Source: Trichoplax sp. H2 (Eukaryota > Placozoa > Uniplacotomia > Trichoplacea). Taken from it: a stretch of DNA of 64,000 nucleotides. The translations under genes were made by a program, and so were the position numbers. The stretch is taken from assembly GCA_003344405.1 (NCBI GenBank), contig NOWV01000018.1, positions 434,001-498,000 of the forward strand, given 5' to 3'. The notes beneath the pieces are model-generated. The model ran no database searches and was not told where the DNA came from. It was given only the letters and a program-made list of their open reading frames with translations. Positions 1-12,057 of this stretch are shown here, one piece after another. Position 1 is the first letter of the stretch, and each line of letters opens with the position of its first letter.

Positions 1-204
1 GACAGTATTTATTTAAATAATTAGACTTTTGCAAGACAATAACTTGGCATATGTTAGCGGAAAATCATTCTATGGTCCGCCTGAAATGGTCACAGTGTTA
101 GTAACTACAGAAGTAAATGTAATAATGATTAAATTAGCAAGCACTAATCCTTTTTATCTTAATGTTGATATATTAGATTGACAAAGCGTGATTATCTTTG
201 CTGT

Positions 205-1185
205 ATGGTTCCCGCAAAAATTAAACTTTGTCAACCGAGTATGGGTTCTGACGATTTATCATCATGTGAAAATTTGTTGTCTCATTTTTCACAAAAATTA
301 TTTATTTGGATTGTGGGTATCTTAGCTGTTGTTGGTAACCTACTCGTGTTTATTCAAAATCATTCCATTCGCAAACAGAAAAATAGCTTGGTTCCAATTT
401 TTCTTATCAATAGTCTAGCTCTATCGGATCTCCTAATGGCGTTTTATTTGATAATTATTATTGTAGCTGATTTAGCTTTTAGCACTGGAGAGTATGGTCT
501 GAATTCAGAAATATGGCTATCCAGTCCGTTTTGTTTAATAGCATGCTTTCTAGTTAACGCGTCTAGTTTAACAACTGTACTTTTGATGGTTACTATTTGC
601 TCAGATCGCTATATTTGCTTGGTTTATCCTTTATCACCGAAAAGAATGAGTATTAAGACAGCACGCATAGTTGTCGTGTTCGTATGGATCTTATCGCTTT
701 CATTTGCAGCAGCTCCGGTAATATCAAGTGCTAACATGCCAGGGTACCTTCGATTGTATACTTATAACAGCATGTGTATGGCTAATAATTACCAGATTGA
801 CTACTATCGAGTTTGGATGATTTCTTATTTGTCCATAATATTTATTGCATGGGTAGCTATGACAATCTTATATATGCGTTTATTTATGACTATTCGTCGT
901 AGCGGCAAGAATTTAAGAAGATCGACCGCAACTGACAATACAGTTATAGCGATACGCCTAGCATTAATTTTAATTTCTGATTTAATCAGTTGGGTTCCAT
1001 TCTACTATGTTAATTTGCATGGGTTGTTAACTTCTGGGCGTGTAGACGTAATAGCACTTCAATTTGTTGGTATATTTTCTTTGCCCATCAATTCAGCTAT
1101 TAATCCATATTTGTATACATTTACAAATATTGATATTATTAAGAAGTTTTTAGTTCGCCAGAAAACATTTAGCACTAAATCTTGA
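205..1185 (+). CDS. Rhodopsin-class 7TM receptor, relaxin/LGR-type, without LRR ectodomain
   Basis: Single-exon ORF of 326 residues from the first in-frame ATG at 205; an in-frame stop at 166-168 closes the frame upstream, and a second ATG lies at 241. Seven hydrophobic segments are visible. TM2 carries LALSDLLM. The end of TM3 has SDRYICLVYP, a DRY variant. TM6 has DLISWVPFY and TM7 has LPINSAINPYLYTFTN, close to the NSALNPILYT form of glycoprotein-hormone and relaxin receptors. Cysteines before TM3 (SSPFC) and in the second extracellular loop (SMCMA) could form the usual disulfide. It should sit in the plasma membrane and signal through G proteins; the ligand is unknown. The extracellular N-terminus is only about 30 residues, so the LRR and LDL-A modules of true LGR/RXFP receptors are absent, unless an upstream exon outside the window adds them. 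It converges on P1, whose last coding bases lie about 100 bp or more downstream. Confidence 0.88.
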   Translation: MVPAKIKLCQPSMGSDDLSSCENLLSHFSQKLFIWIVGILAVVGNLLVFIQNHSIRKQKNSLVPIFLINSLALSDLLMAFYLIIIIVADLAFSTGEYGLNSEIWLSSPFCLIACFLVNASSLTTVLLMVTICSDRYICLVYPLSPKRMSIKTARIVVVFVWILSLSFAAAPVISSANMPGYLRLYTYNSMCMANNYQIDYYRVWMISYLSIIFIAWVAMTILYMRLFMTIRRSGKNLRRSTATDNTVIAIRLALILISDLISWVPFYYVNLHGLLTSGRVDVIALQFVGIFSLPINSAINPYLYTFTNIDIIKKFLVRQKTFSTKS

Positions 1186-1287
1186 TGACTGCTTATTACA
1201 TTCCTCACTGGAACTAATCTTGATCAATGATAATGATTAAACAAATTTAGTAGTAGCTGGCATCTTTTCATTATATAATTTATTGTT

Positions 1288-3908
1288 TCATGCCTGTAGA
1301 TATGAGACTGAAGATACTTCTATCAACCTTATAATTTTACTACAACTTAAGGGATATCTAAAATTAAATATAACATTAGAATGTAACAGAAGCTAAATCT
1401 TCACGGGTATTGTAGTTGTGAGCAATCTAGCCCACACACATTTTTTAACAAGGCTTTATAATAATTTAGCCGAAATTTCGGCGATAAAGTGATAGATGTA
1501 ATAAAATATTAGCTTTAATAAAAATTCAAGTAATATTAGTACATGTTTACAAATCTACTGCTGATATAGATGTTCATACTGCTTTCAGGGAGATGAAAGG
1601 ATTTCATATCTATCGTTTCGGTGAAAGTCTTGAAAGATGAGTGTAAATATCTAATTAGATCTTATTTATATAGCGATGCTCAGTCGATACTCAAAATGCA
1701 TAGTTAAGACCCAAAGTAAGAGAATGACACTTAGTCAGTTAAAACTTTAAACTATAAATATCGTAAGGCTAACCTAAGTTCCTTCATGCAAGGTAAGTCG
1801 TCATGGTCTTTAAAGATTGCATCTAACTTCTGCGTCTGTAATAATGGTCAGAAGAGCAAGTTTAATCCTAAAACTGATAGTTGCAAAATTAGCTTAAAAT
1901 ACTGTATTTCGAGACGGACCTGTTCCTTGGTACCACTATAAATTGCATTACGGGAAATATCTGTAAGACTCCAGCTTAACGACGGCATCTAAAAACAGAT
2001 TTCGCAGATATGATGTCATTACCGTTTTATGCAGTGATAGATTTGCTATTTCAATATCTTACTTGTTTTACGCAATTTATGACATCAAGTACAACATCTT
2101 CATCAATTATTTTCTGAAGTACATTAAAAAAGTCAAGAAATTATTTTATTGGCCAAATTTAATCGAAATAAACATTATCAATTGACATACTTTCCTTACC
2201 TGCAATAAGATCCGATCAGTAAGGATTAGATTGGTCAATATTAGTAAAATACTCTATATAATCGATGATAGTATGGAGAGGTTTGCTTAGAAATTCGATA
2301 ATTTCATATAACATTGAATCACCATTATTATATCGTTTCCATATGAAGTAGGTATAATACCGTAACATACCTCTAAATTTGTTATACTTAATTTCTTATA
2401 ATTTTGTATCATTCCTTTCATAGAAGGTATTAACTTAATACCAATCGTTAACTATTAGATTAGAGACAAAGAATTTCACATATTTAATAAATCATCAAAT
2501 GTATTGGTGAAAGAAATCTAGCAATATCATATAAATAAACGTCTATACCACTGAGTGAGAGTGTTCTACCATAACAAGGCGATTTAGCAGTTGCAACGCC
2601 GGTTCCTTTAATACGATAATCAGAAAGAAAAAGGAAATTTTTATATGACTGAAAATCTACTGCAGCCAAGTAAAAGTAAATGGTATATGATTTAATATCT
2701 TATTAAGCAACATACATATAAGCGAGGCGACCCACTTGTAAACACTTCAAAGATACGAGGTAGCGTTATATGATTATGCAATCGCTATAAATCACGTAAG
2801 ATGTAGAATCAGTACGATTATTCATAAGCTCTTTGTGCACTATTGCTAAGTTTGCCTCTATCAATTTAATCTGTGATTAGCGTATACACAAACCGCTCCA
2901 TACCGCAAAAATAGGTTCATGTCGAAGCGCAAGCAAATTAATTAAAGTTTTAATTGTGTATTGTAGGACCTGCATAGTTCAATTAAGTTATTTCAATAGT
3001 TAATAAATATGAGGTGTAAAATAGCTTAATATAAAAAGACATCAAAGAATATCTAGTCTTACGTATTTAATAGTAAGCATATGGCATAATTTACAAACGT
3101 ATCAGTACCTGTACATCATCAGATTGTATTAGTATGCCAGTAATATGGAGCAACTAAACGCGAATGAAGTAAGAATCTATAATCAGTATAAAGATATAAT
3201 CTAATTTTTAACAAACAAGAAAGTTATGATTAGCTAGCTATCATATTGGTAGTTTTCTGACATTATAGCTGAAGGCTTCCCAAGTGAAATATCGCGAGGT
3301 AGCCAAGATGTATGTGACGGAGGCAGTCATCTGCAAAAATTCTATCTGCGTAGGGCAATTAAGAATTGATATTAATACTTTTCGTATATAGTACTTCAGG
3401 CTACCAGCATGATGTAAAGTACTAATTAACCTCATTATATCATTTATCTTAATACCTACCGATTTATTTAAATGGACAGCCTTGATTAAATTTTGGATCA
3501 TCGCACTTTGAAAATTAATTTCGCTAACTGAGTATAAAATAAGGAAAAGAGTATGAAATATTTCCTAATCTATATTCGTATACTGTTTGAATAGGGTTGC
3601 ACGATGCCATTGCAAATCAAAATAACGCATTAGTTACCATTACTAGCAATCGCTTCTAAAATTTTTAAGCAGTTTATAGTAAGACTTTCATGCGGAGAAA
3701 CCAACATCGGAAGTATTAGAGATATTCTTTCTGTTAATTTTTTCGAATAATGTTATTCATCAAAGCCTCAATTGAGTTAAGAACAAGTTCTGATGAATAA
3801 AAGTAATTGTAAACCTAGTTCTATGATAGGAACGGCTTCATTAGCATTTGGTATTTTTATAGGATAGAAGTATCGAAAGAGTACCGCCAGAGATGTTGAT
3901 ATTTCCAT
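1288..3908 (-). CDS. P1: ARM-repeat paralog, multi-exon, 3' end uncertain
   Basis: Exons read on the minus strand: 3815-3908, 3644-3730, 3460-3527, 3262-3345, 3109-3153, 2904-2969, 2796-2870, 2371-2451, 2200-2253, 2063-2113, 1920-1988, 1774-1835 and a doubtful last exon 1288-1339. The start is the ATG at 3908 (MEISTS). Exon 2 ends in the family motif VSPHESLTINCLKIL, matching SPYEEIAIKS of the other copies. Exon 4 begins IEFLQMTAS, and exon 10 holds KIIDEDVVLDVINC. All junctions are GT-AG. Phases match the paralogs up to exon 11. Two oddities: the intron between exons 6 and 7 would be only 33 bases (2871-2903), and exon 12 ends in phase 2 instead of phase 0, with no clear 37-base exon 13. With the doubtful last exon the protein would be 295 residues. 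Either the C-terminus has changed or the copy is decaying. Role unknown; a helical-repeat scaffold is inferred. Exons 1-5 and 8-11 are firm. Confidence 0.75.
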
Positions 3909-4820
3909 TAGCACCTCATAGCTATATGTGTAAAAATATCACAATATATAGTTTAGTAATTAACGGAATAGCTGAGTACAGAACTGAAAGTGTTTGACTG
4001 CTGCTTTTTTTGTTATATCCTCAGTATATGTAAATTGTTTACTAACTGATCATAGAGTTCAACCAGTTCAAGTAGGCAAGATAATAATCTAGATCTGTCC
4101 AAAATATTTAGGCCATTATTAGTATCAAAGTGATACAGTGCATTTACTCAATATTAATTGATAGTTTGTTTCAACTCTTGGCTATTACTTTTTTCTTATT
4201 AGGGCTTTGTCTTCATCTGATGTCCTGCAACATGAGAAGTTATCGATATTATAAGATTTTTGTATTTAAACACTAATGAAAAATTAAATTTTACAAGGAA
4301 AGATTGAACAAAACATTTGCAGTCACTAACTTTATAGACGGAGCTGACAGATGATGATCTCTTTCGATGTCATTCAAGTTGGATTTATCTATGTACTGCA
4401 GTATTAATTGCCTAAATATAAATTTAATAACTTATAAAGCTAGTAAATCAGGAATAATATAGTATTATTGATCATTACTGTACGATACAGGTTAAAATAT
4501 AAATATTATTTTATTCTTCTTCTTACCTCAGGCAATTAAGACGATAAACTAAATCTGCAGTTGACCTAGCATCATTGACATTCTATATAAGAATTTTGAA
4601 AATCATAGGAGTTTACGCGTACGATTAGAATATTATCGAAGTAGATGTTGGTATTAATTAGCTATTTAATTTTCCAAAATTGATACAGACCATTAATGCA
4701 ACTGATAACTGTCTCTCCTGGCGGCTCTCCTATTTCAGATGATGCATAAGTTATGAAAGAGGAAATGGGTTATCATAGTAAGAACAGCATAATTATATTA
4801 TATGTATAATCAATACAATT
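3909..4820. other. Intergenic, nothing recognised
   Basis: AT-rich sequence upstream of P1. I see no ORF of note, no repeat array and no RNA gene. It should contain the P1 promoter, but no convincing core element could be picked out by eye. Confidence 0.5.
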
Positions 4821-4823
4821 ACA

Positions 4824-5180
4824 TTGATCGTTGCATTCTATTATGATGGTATAAAGTGCATCAGTTACATTGAATTACTTAACATATTAATCAATCGAAT
4901 ATATTCATGAGTGAGCTAGATAGTAGAATATAGATTTACGTTGATCCTTGCACTCTCTTGCGATAGTATTAAATACACCAGTTGCATTGAATTACTTACT
5001 ATATTAATTAATCAGTTAAATAAATGAATTTTACGATAGAATACGAGTATAGATAGATCGTTGCACTCTTTTGCAATGGTATAGAGCACGTCAGTTGAAT
5101 ATTTCCATTGATTGTGGTACTCTATTCCTATAGTACGTGTATAAAGTACGTCAATCGGATTGAATTAGTTGATATATGTT
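4824..5180. repeat. Degenerate tandem repeat, ~115-bp unit
   Basis: Units start at about 4824, 4941, 5054 and 5109 with the theme ttgatcgttgcactct, followed by a variable stretch containing gtataaagtgcatcagtt and attgaattactta. The first two units are 117 bp apart; the third is cut short. Copies differ at many positions, so the array is old. Confidence 0.8.
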
Positions 5181-6066
5181 ACGGTGTTACCTTATTGTTA
5201 GAATAGTATAATAGTGCAGTATAGTAGTAGCTAATATGGAAAATATCCATATTTGTAGTGCTAAGTAAGATAAGTAATGCCTTAACGTGGATATTATTTG
5301 TGATAGTTTATTATATATTTGATATTGATTATTATTACGTGTAGATAGCAGTAAGATGATTCAAGTTCTAGCTAATGATAGTTGAATTAGACAACATAAA
5401 TACTTAGATTAAATATAAGTAAGAGATTTAAATATTTACTGATAGAAAAGCCAAGTAAGGAACATTTCAGTTCGAGATGTCTCTACTAGTAAGGTATAAT
5501 ATTAATACTGCTGCTGCTGTTTGCAAATTAGACGGTTCCTATATAAATGGGAACATTTGAGTAGCGTTGGGTGGTGAAAAGTTGTAGATGTGTCTATGCT
5601 TATAAAGGTTCTATTTTTACGGTACTTTGCTTTATGTGTTTAACGTTTAGTAAAAGAGCCTTTAAGTCAGTAGTCACTTTAGACTTTTACTGTTTGTTTC
5701 CTTGTCGTAGAGTTTAATTTGTGACAATATATGAATCAGCTAATCGGTTACATAAAGGAGATGTACATTAGAATATCTATACCAATTATAACAAGTCTAA
5801 ATCAGGATACGCCTGCATTAATTAAGTACACACTCTATGGACCATCATCAGTCTTGTGGCTAGTTTAAAGTATATCCAACTCCATCTCTGCCCATAACAT
5901 ACAGTAACCTCAACACCTCCATTAGATTCAATAATCATAAAACACTTCATCTACCAATATTAATGAAATAACTTTTGCCTTTGTCATATTCATTTACTAT
6001 ATAATCATTTTTAGCATACACAGGATATTTTAACGTTCAAGTGCTACTCCAGTAATGGATCAATTG

Positions 6067-6535
6067 GCTAACAACAAAGCAACATTATCGAATTGACTGC
6101 CTCGATTGATCTAATATTAGTCAATATTTAAGCTGAGCTTCTACTGCCAAATCATCTAGATCTCCTGACTAAATTACTGCTAACGACAAAGCGGCATTAT
6201 CGAATTGACTGCCTTGATTGAGCTAATATTAGTCAATATTTGAGCCGAGCTTCTACCGCCAATCATCTAGATCTCTAAGACCGCTAAATCATCCAGATCT
6301 CCTGACTAAAATACTGCTAACAACAAAGCAACATCATCGAATTGGCTGCCTCGATTGATCTAATATTAGTTAATATTTGAGCCGAGTTTCTATCGCTAAA
6401 TCATCTAGATTTCCTGACTAAAATACTGCTAACGACAAAGCGATATTATCGAATTGACTGCCTCGATTGAGCTAATATTAGTCAATATTTGAGCTGAGCT
6501 TCTATCGCTAAATCGTCCAGATCTCCTGTCTATAA
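6067..6535. repeat. Tandem repeat, ~112-bp unit, four copies
   Basis: Units start at 6067, 6179, 6316 and 6428, each opening with gctaacRacaaagc and containing tcgaattgactgcc, taatattagtcaatattt and atcatctagatctcctgac. The second unit carries a 25-base internal duplication of its end, which makes its spacing 137. Copies are clearly more alike than in the neighbouring array at 4.8-5.2 kb. Confidence 0.9.
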
Positions 6536-8759
6536 TGCCGATGGAAGTCTGCTCATCCATCCTTCATTCTACAGTACATCATAAACTTTATCAATATGCA
6601 TTACCATAATCTTGCAGAATAGACTTTCATTTACTGCTGGTGATGGAAACTAGGTCCAGGAATGCCCGTATTAATGGAGTTTTTCTACCAAACGTTAACC
6701 TGATCATTTACTTTGGCCGGAATGAATTGGAATGGAGGATTGATTTTGTATCACTCACCATGGTGATGTAACTCGGTAAAGTCTTCTATAGTATATCATG
6801 GGTTGTATACCTGTACAAGGAAGAGTATAGTCGACAGAGTCTAGCATAGTACTGTATACTATAATGTATAGTACTCTCTTAACAGCTCTAATATGAAAAT
6901 AATATGCAATACTGTCGCTATCTACTGTATGATGTAAGAGTCATATTCATAGAGATCAAACATAGAACAGGAAAGCTTAGTCTTTTTAAACTTAAGGTAA
7001 TTTTCCGACTGTACTCTTGCTCTAGCTCGAGAAATGGACTCCTAGAAGTCCATGGCCAGGTAGTGATAGATGGGGCTGGAGGCAAATATCTTATGATATC
7101 TTTCTTGTCATTGCTGTTGACAACAGCTAACTAATTTAATGTGGTAGAGACTAGTTGGAAGAGAGAGTAATGGAGTAGTCCCTGACGCCTGCAATCATAC
7201 TTATAGTATAATAATAGAGCTGGGAATTATAGGTGATAATAGCTCTATCTAACCGTAAGTTACTCCGATTCGAGATACTATAAAATGGCTGAGGTTGCTT
7301 TGCACGAGATGATGTTAAGGCTATCAGTAGCAGAATAGTTACTGTACTGTAGCCTAGCAATTTTTGAGATTCTTAGGTATTTCTGCTCAGATAGCTTGTG
7401 ATACTGACAGCAAGTTAGATAGATTAGATCGAGTCGGGTCTTTCCTTTTATCCAAGGTAGTAAACATCAGCCTGATAACATTTCAGTTTAGGGGATGACA
7501 AATTACCAATCAACGATTGTGGTTGATGTCTTGTACGAGATGGTGGAATCAGTAGCAAGACTTAGGTGCAGTATTTCTGCAATGGTAGCCACAGTAGCTT
7601 AGCTTGCGGTACTGTCATTGATTTAAAATATCAAATTTATAACTTTTCGGTTTAGGGTATTACAAATTACAAATTAAGGCGCCTAATAATAACCATTTTA
7701 ACGGTGTAAATAAGTGAATATGGGCAATCAGTCCATATTTTAAGACTATCTTGTGCCAATAACGAGGTTAGGAACAGCACTGGTAATCTATCTTCATATA
7801 GTCTACACATTATTAAGACTTGTAAATCACTGAGAATCTATAGGGAAAAAGGTTGCCAGGAATTTCAGATTTTAGTGCTCTTATTTTATAATTCTACGAA
7901 CTTCACGGACTGTTTAATGTTGGAGGATATTATACGATCTCTTGCGCTAAAATACAAATAGATGAGGCAATTCATTTATCTTTCCTTCGATATGCATAAA
8001 ATACAGCAAATTATATGCGGTAATCAGCATTCTGAAATAGACTGTAATGGAAGAGCTAGATTTATTTTAGACTCTATTCTTAAAATGATTATCTCATGAA
8101 TAATTGATTATCATTCTTGATTTAGGATCACCGTTATTTGAATAAATTTTACATTTCATATAAATATAATACAAATTGCATGTTAAAATATATGAGAAGA
8201 AAACGCCAGGCACAAATATACACGTATGTATTTTCTATCTAGAGTATCAAGTTTGATAATCACTACGCAAATAAAGATAAGTTAGATGTTGCAAGCAATC
8301 CTATGAATCATTCGATTTCTAAGAATACGCATGATGACGTTATTTAATGTCGCGTTAGCATCTATTTAGAAATTGCCTAACAGTAAAATTGCTATGGACA
8401 AACTCTGCAAAACTTGACTGCAGATACGAAATTATTTTCTAGGGCGTTACGGGATCATAACCATAACTTAGTGGAACCCAAGTGATTGGGGTATGTCGAT
8501 CGATCGAAATTAAGGCTATGTCATAAATGTCATAAGTGGTTTAACCGAGGCGAACTAAATAAATGAATCCTCATGGATAATTCGAAATAGTTTAATACAT
8601 CGAAAGAAATCGATTATCAAGCGTATTCTAAAAGTAGCTTTTCGCTACGCTGGTATATCATAATTAAGGAAAATATCACCTTGAAGCCATCCACACCCCT
8701 TAAAAAAATTTTCTCATATCTTTCGAAAAAATAACCTTAATTGACATCTTAGTATAAAT
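6536..8759. other. Intergenic, faint repeat only
   Basis: No supported gene. The stretches around 7300-7350 and 7540-7600 share a weak theme (acgagatgRtg, atcagtagcaRa), suggesting an old duplication of about 240 bp. Open frames here are short and lack splice-site or family support. Confidence 0.45.
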
Positions 8760-11540
8760 TCAATGTTCTTTAAACTTTTGTATGAAACTGTACAGCTCTT
8801 CCGCTAACGCAGATACTTCCGGTTGCCCATTTGTATGAATAATCCGTAACTGTGCTAGAGCTATATATAAGCACAAAATAAGCGGTATTCATTATTTTAA
8901 CTTTTAAATTACTTCTTGATACTTAATATAAAATAATTTTTCTTGTATCTTACCAATAGCAATTCTTCTACTAATATCTATTCTATACTACATTCGGTTA
9001 GCATTTATCCATTGTATACTTACCATCATTCTTCATTTCTTTCGATAGATTCGGTAGCCACTAAAATTATAATATATATTAGTATACATGATTTCATGTT
9101 TTTAATATATTTCAGATATACTATCAATAGACTTCTACCAACACAAAACTATCGATATCAGATTTCGTATTAAGAAAGCAACCATACCTTACACTTTGAT
9201 ACCACAGAATGCAAACTAAAGAAGGATGGCATCATATTCTATTACGTAGTAATAACAAATATTTACAAATTAATGTGGGTCTTTAAATCCTAATTACACT
9301 TAAAAACAAGCAATAACGTATATAACAGAAATGAGTAATCTAACCTTATATTTATTTTGATCAATTAATGATGCAAACAGGTAAATAATCATTCGGTCAT
9401 GCTTTTGGACAAGATCACGTACCTATTACAGTTTAAAATAATAATAATTACGGAATAATTATAGATTTTGCTAAGTAGATACAATTTCAGTAAATGTTTT
9501 ATCGAACCTGATCATCACTTGCAAAATTGATCATATCTGCGAATATACTTGTTATCATTTTTCTATCCAAGCCAGGTGACTGTCAACGAGATTATAATTA
9601 CTAATGTCATATAATGATACTCTCTTATTGAATTGGCAGTAAATTATCCTGCTTAATTAAACTATTTTTACCATTTCTGAACATTTAAATATTGTAGAGA
9701 CCACATCTTCATCGATCATTTTCTATTTAATGGAAAAAGGAACCGCAAAGTTAATGTGTCACATTCAGATTTCTGAGCTTTAATGATTGATATTTTGCAT
9801 TGGTATTACGTTAATTTCGTTACCTGTACTAGTTCGTATCCATGATAAATTAATCGATTGATAATGGTTAATATCTCCTATAAATTACATTAGTTAATTT
9901 CCAATAAAAATACATGTATCGCTGTAACAGTATTATTAGTATTAAAACGATATGTTAATAGTTTTGTTGTATTTACTAACCGAAAGATCAGAAGTACTAT
10001 GAGTACACTTTTTACGTAATAGATTATGAAGATAGGACAGCACTTTGCTATCTAGCAGAAACTGGTAAAGGGAAATAACAATTAGTTTTGAATAGATATC
10101 ATATTGACAGAGCTATTATAGCATATGAAGTATGAAGATTATTAATTTGTATGAAGTCAAATTCGTTAATTACTTTATTTTCATTGTGAGAAACCTTTTC
10201 AATCGCGAAGTACAACAACTCAACGATAGGATTCTGTCAAGAAAAAACGAATACAAGTCTAAAGCAATCGCAGTTTCTAACTCATTGAATATTGCCTATT
10301 CTACCGATAAATTTACGTTAATTTGTTCACAATTTTCAAGTACCTGCAAATATAATGACTGGCTAGCTACAATTTCGCATGCATAACCAGTAGGAATTAA
10401 ATCCATATTTAATTGCCAAAGCTATTAATTTTTAATTTATTAGAATGGTTACTCTGATAAAATAAGTTGATGGACAGCATTTATTCGTGATAGCTGACAC
10501 TTAAACAGTTGCTTTTACAAGAATAAACATCACATAGAATTATGTAATACTTTAAAAAGATAAAATAGCTAACCTCATCATCAGTTTCATCTCTTATATA
10601 CGAAAAAATTGTATGCCTATTGATTATGATGACAGTCCATGCCTTTAAAATTTCTTTTAATACCTATAATATCGTATATTGAAAAGCTATGGTATAAAAA
10701 GAGAAACATAGTACAATCTTTGCTAATTAATTGCACCGGATTAAAGTATAAATTAATACTTTGACTGTATTGCTTACTCTTTATATGAATTTCATTTCAC
10801 TACATGTACGTACCTTGACATCATCCGATTTAATTAGCAGAACGACGATTTGCAGCAGCTACAAAAAAGTCGTGAATGATATACCATTTACTTTAGCAGT
10901 AAACACAACCTATAGCAATATTATTTGCAGATATCGTTCATATACCGGAATGATATGAGGAGATTGATATAAATATTTCATGCAAGCATATACTAATGAC
11001 GCTGTTGATCGAAGGAATTGAGTCTAGCGGTGTAAAAAATAATACAAGCTAAAATTAGCAATCGCATGCAAGCTATCATCATAGTACGGTGTAATAACAG
11101 TGCATTACTTACGGATCTACCCTTTGCGATTACATGGGCAATTTTTTGAACATCATCAACTCTAGTGATTAATATTTCCTCTATAATTTTTAATAAATTG
11201 TACATCATTAAAATTAATTTATGGCTATGCAACGCTTACTCTTTATTAACTTGAAACCATACCCGCACAATGGATGAGTAGCTGCATCGATTTAATGGCA
11301 AGATCTTCATATGGAGAAGCTAATAAATTAATCAGTACTGGGATACAATCTATTTACATTTAAGTAAAGGATAAAATCAAAATTTTAGATTGACCTGCAG
11401 TAAAGTTACAATCAAGAATAAGTACTTCATTTTTTAAACATTGATAATTTTCACACGAAATCATAACCTGAAGCTATAGGAAAGGAATAAAAATTTGAAT
11501 CACGACTACAAACTGATTCCAATAGTAGCATGATATCCAT
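8760..11540 (-). CDS. P2: ARM-repeat paralog, 14 exons, complete
   Basis: Exons on the minus strand: 11468-11540, 11263-11337, 11113-11180, 10946-11023, 10814-10858, 10574-10663, 10174-10233, 9981-10061, 9824-9877, 9672-9722, 9508-9579, 9345-9422, 9024-9060 and 8760-8860. Spliced length is 963 bases, giving 320 residues with no internal stop and all GT-AG junctions. Start ATG at 11540 (MDIMLLLESV). Exon 2 has SPYEDLAIKSMQLL, exon 4 TQFLRSTAS, exon 10 MIDEDVVSTIFKC and exon 13 WLPNLSKEMKND. Exon 14 gives ALAQLRIIHT and SALAEELYSFI before the stop. The last part fits the final importin-alpha ARM repeat in pattern. No signal peptide, transmembrane segment or basic importin-beta-binding N-terminus is visible. 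Same strand as P1, opposite to P3-P5. Function unknown; a protein-binding helical repeat is inferred from family type only. Confidence 0.86.
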
Positions 11541-12057
11541 ATCTAGATCGAAACTGCAAGACAAGTTTTAGTTGTAGCGTCAACAAACGTGGATGCTGTT
11601 TAATTATGAGCTATAATGCAGTATACCTATCGCTTTTTTCTATTAACTGGAATAGTTTTGAAACCAATTCACTTCTATGTCAATGATGATAGACAAATTA
11701 AGTTGGTAAATTTATTGTTAGACTTGGTTCTGATAAAGTTTTAAATCAGTGACAAGATAGGTGTATGCATATTTTATTGCTTTTACCTAGAACGGTTAAA
11801 GATAGTACAATCTTGAATATAACCAAACACGTCACCTCTGTAATTTAATTTAATTTAATTCTTTATATTATAATAAGGCTTCCAACGGCTATTTTTGTAA
11901 AAAAACATTAATGTAATGATTGTCTATGTTATAAATTCAAGTTATTTTATAGAAGTAGAATGAGTCAATATAATTTATATCGCTTAATAATTCTCAAGGA
12001 AAATCTTAGATTCGTGGCTATCAATGATGAAAAAAGAAGTCGATTAAAATATCTGAC
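11541..12057. other. Gap between P2 and candidate acidic gene
   Basis: Upstream side of P2. A short (taatt)n run lies at about 11842-11860. No further exon of either neighbour was convincingly found. Confidence 0.4.

Noticed and set aside
178-204. Extension of the GPCR ORF to a TTG at 178
   Set aside because: The first ATG in frame is at 205; nothing supports a TTG start in an animal gene.
3241-3501. 86-codon minus-strand ORF
   Set aside because: It reads across the intron between P1 exons 3 and 4; parts of it are real exons but the continuous ORF is not a protein.
11413-11448. Alternative first exon for P2 (MKYLFLIVTLLQ)
   Set aside because: It ends in phase 0 and cannot join exon 2, which needs phase 1; the ATG at 11540 fits phase and paralog length.
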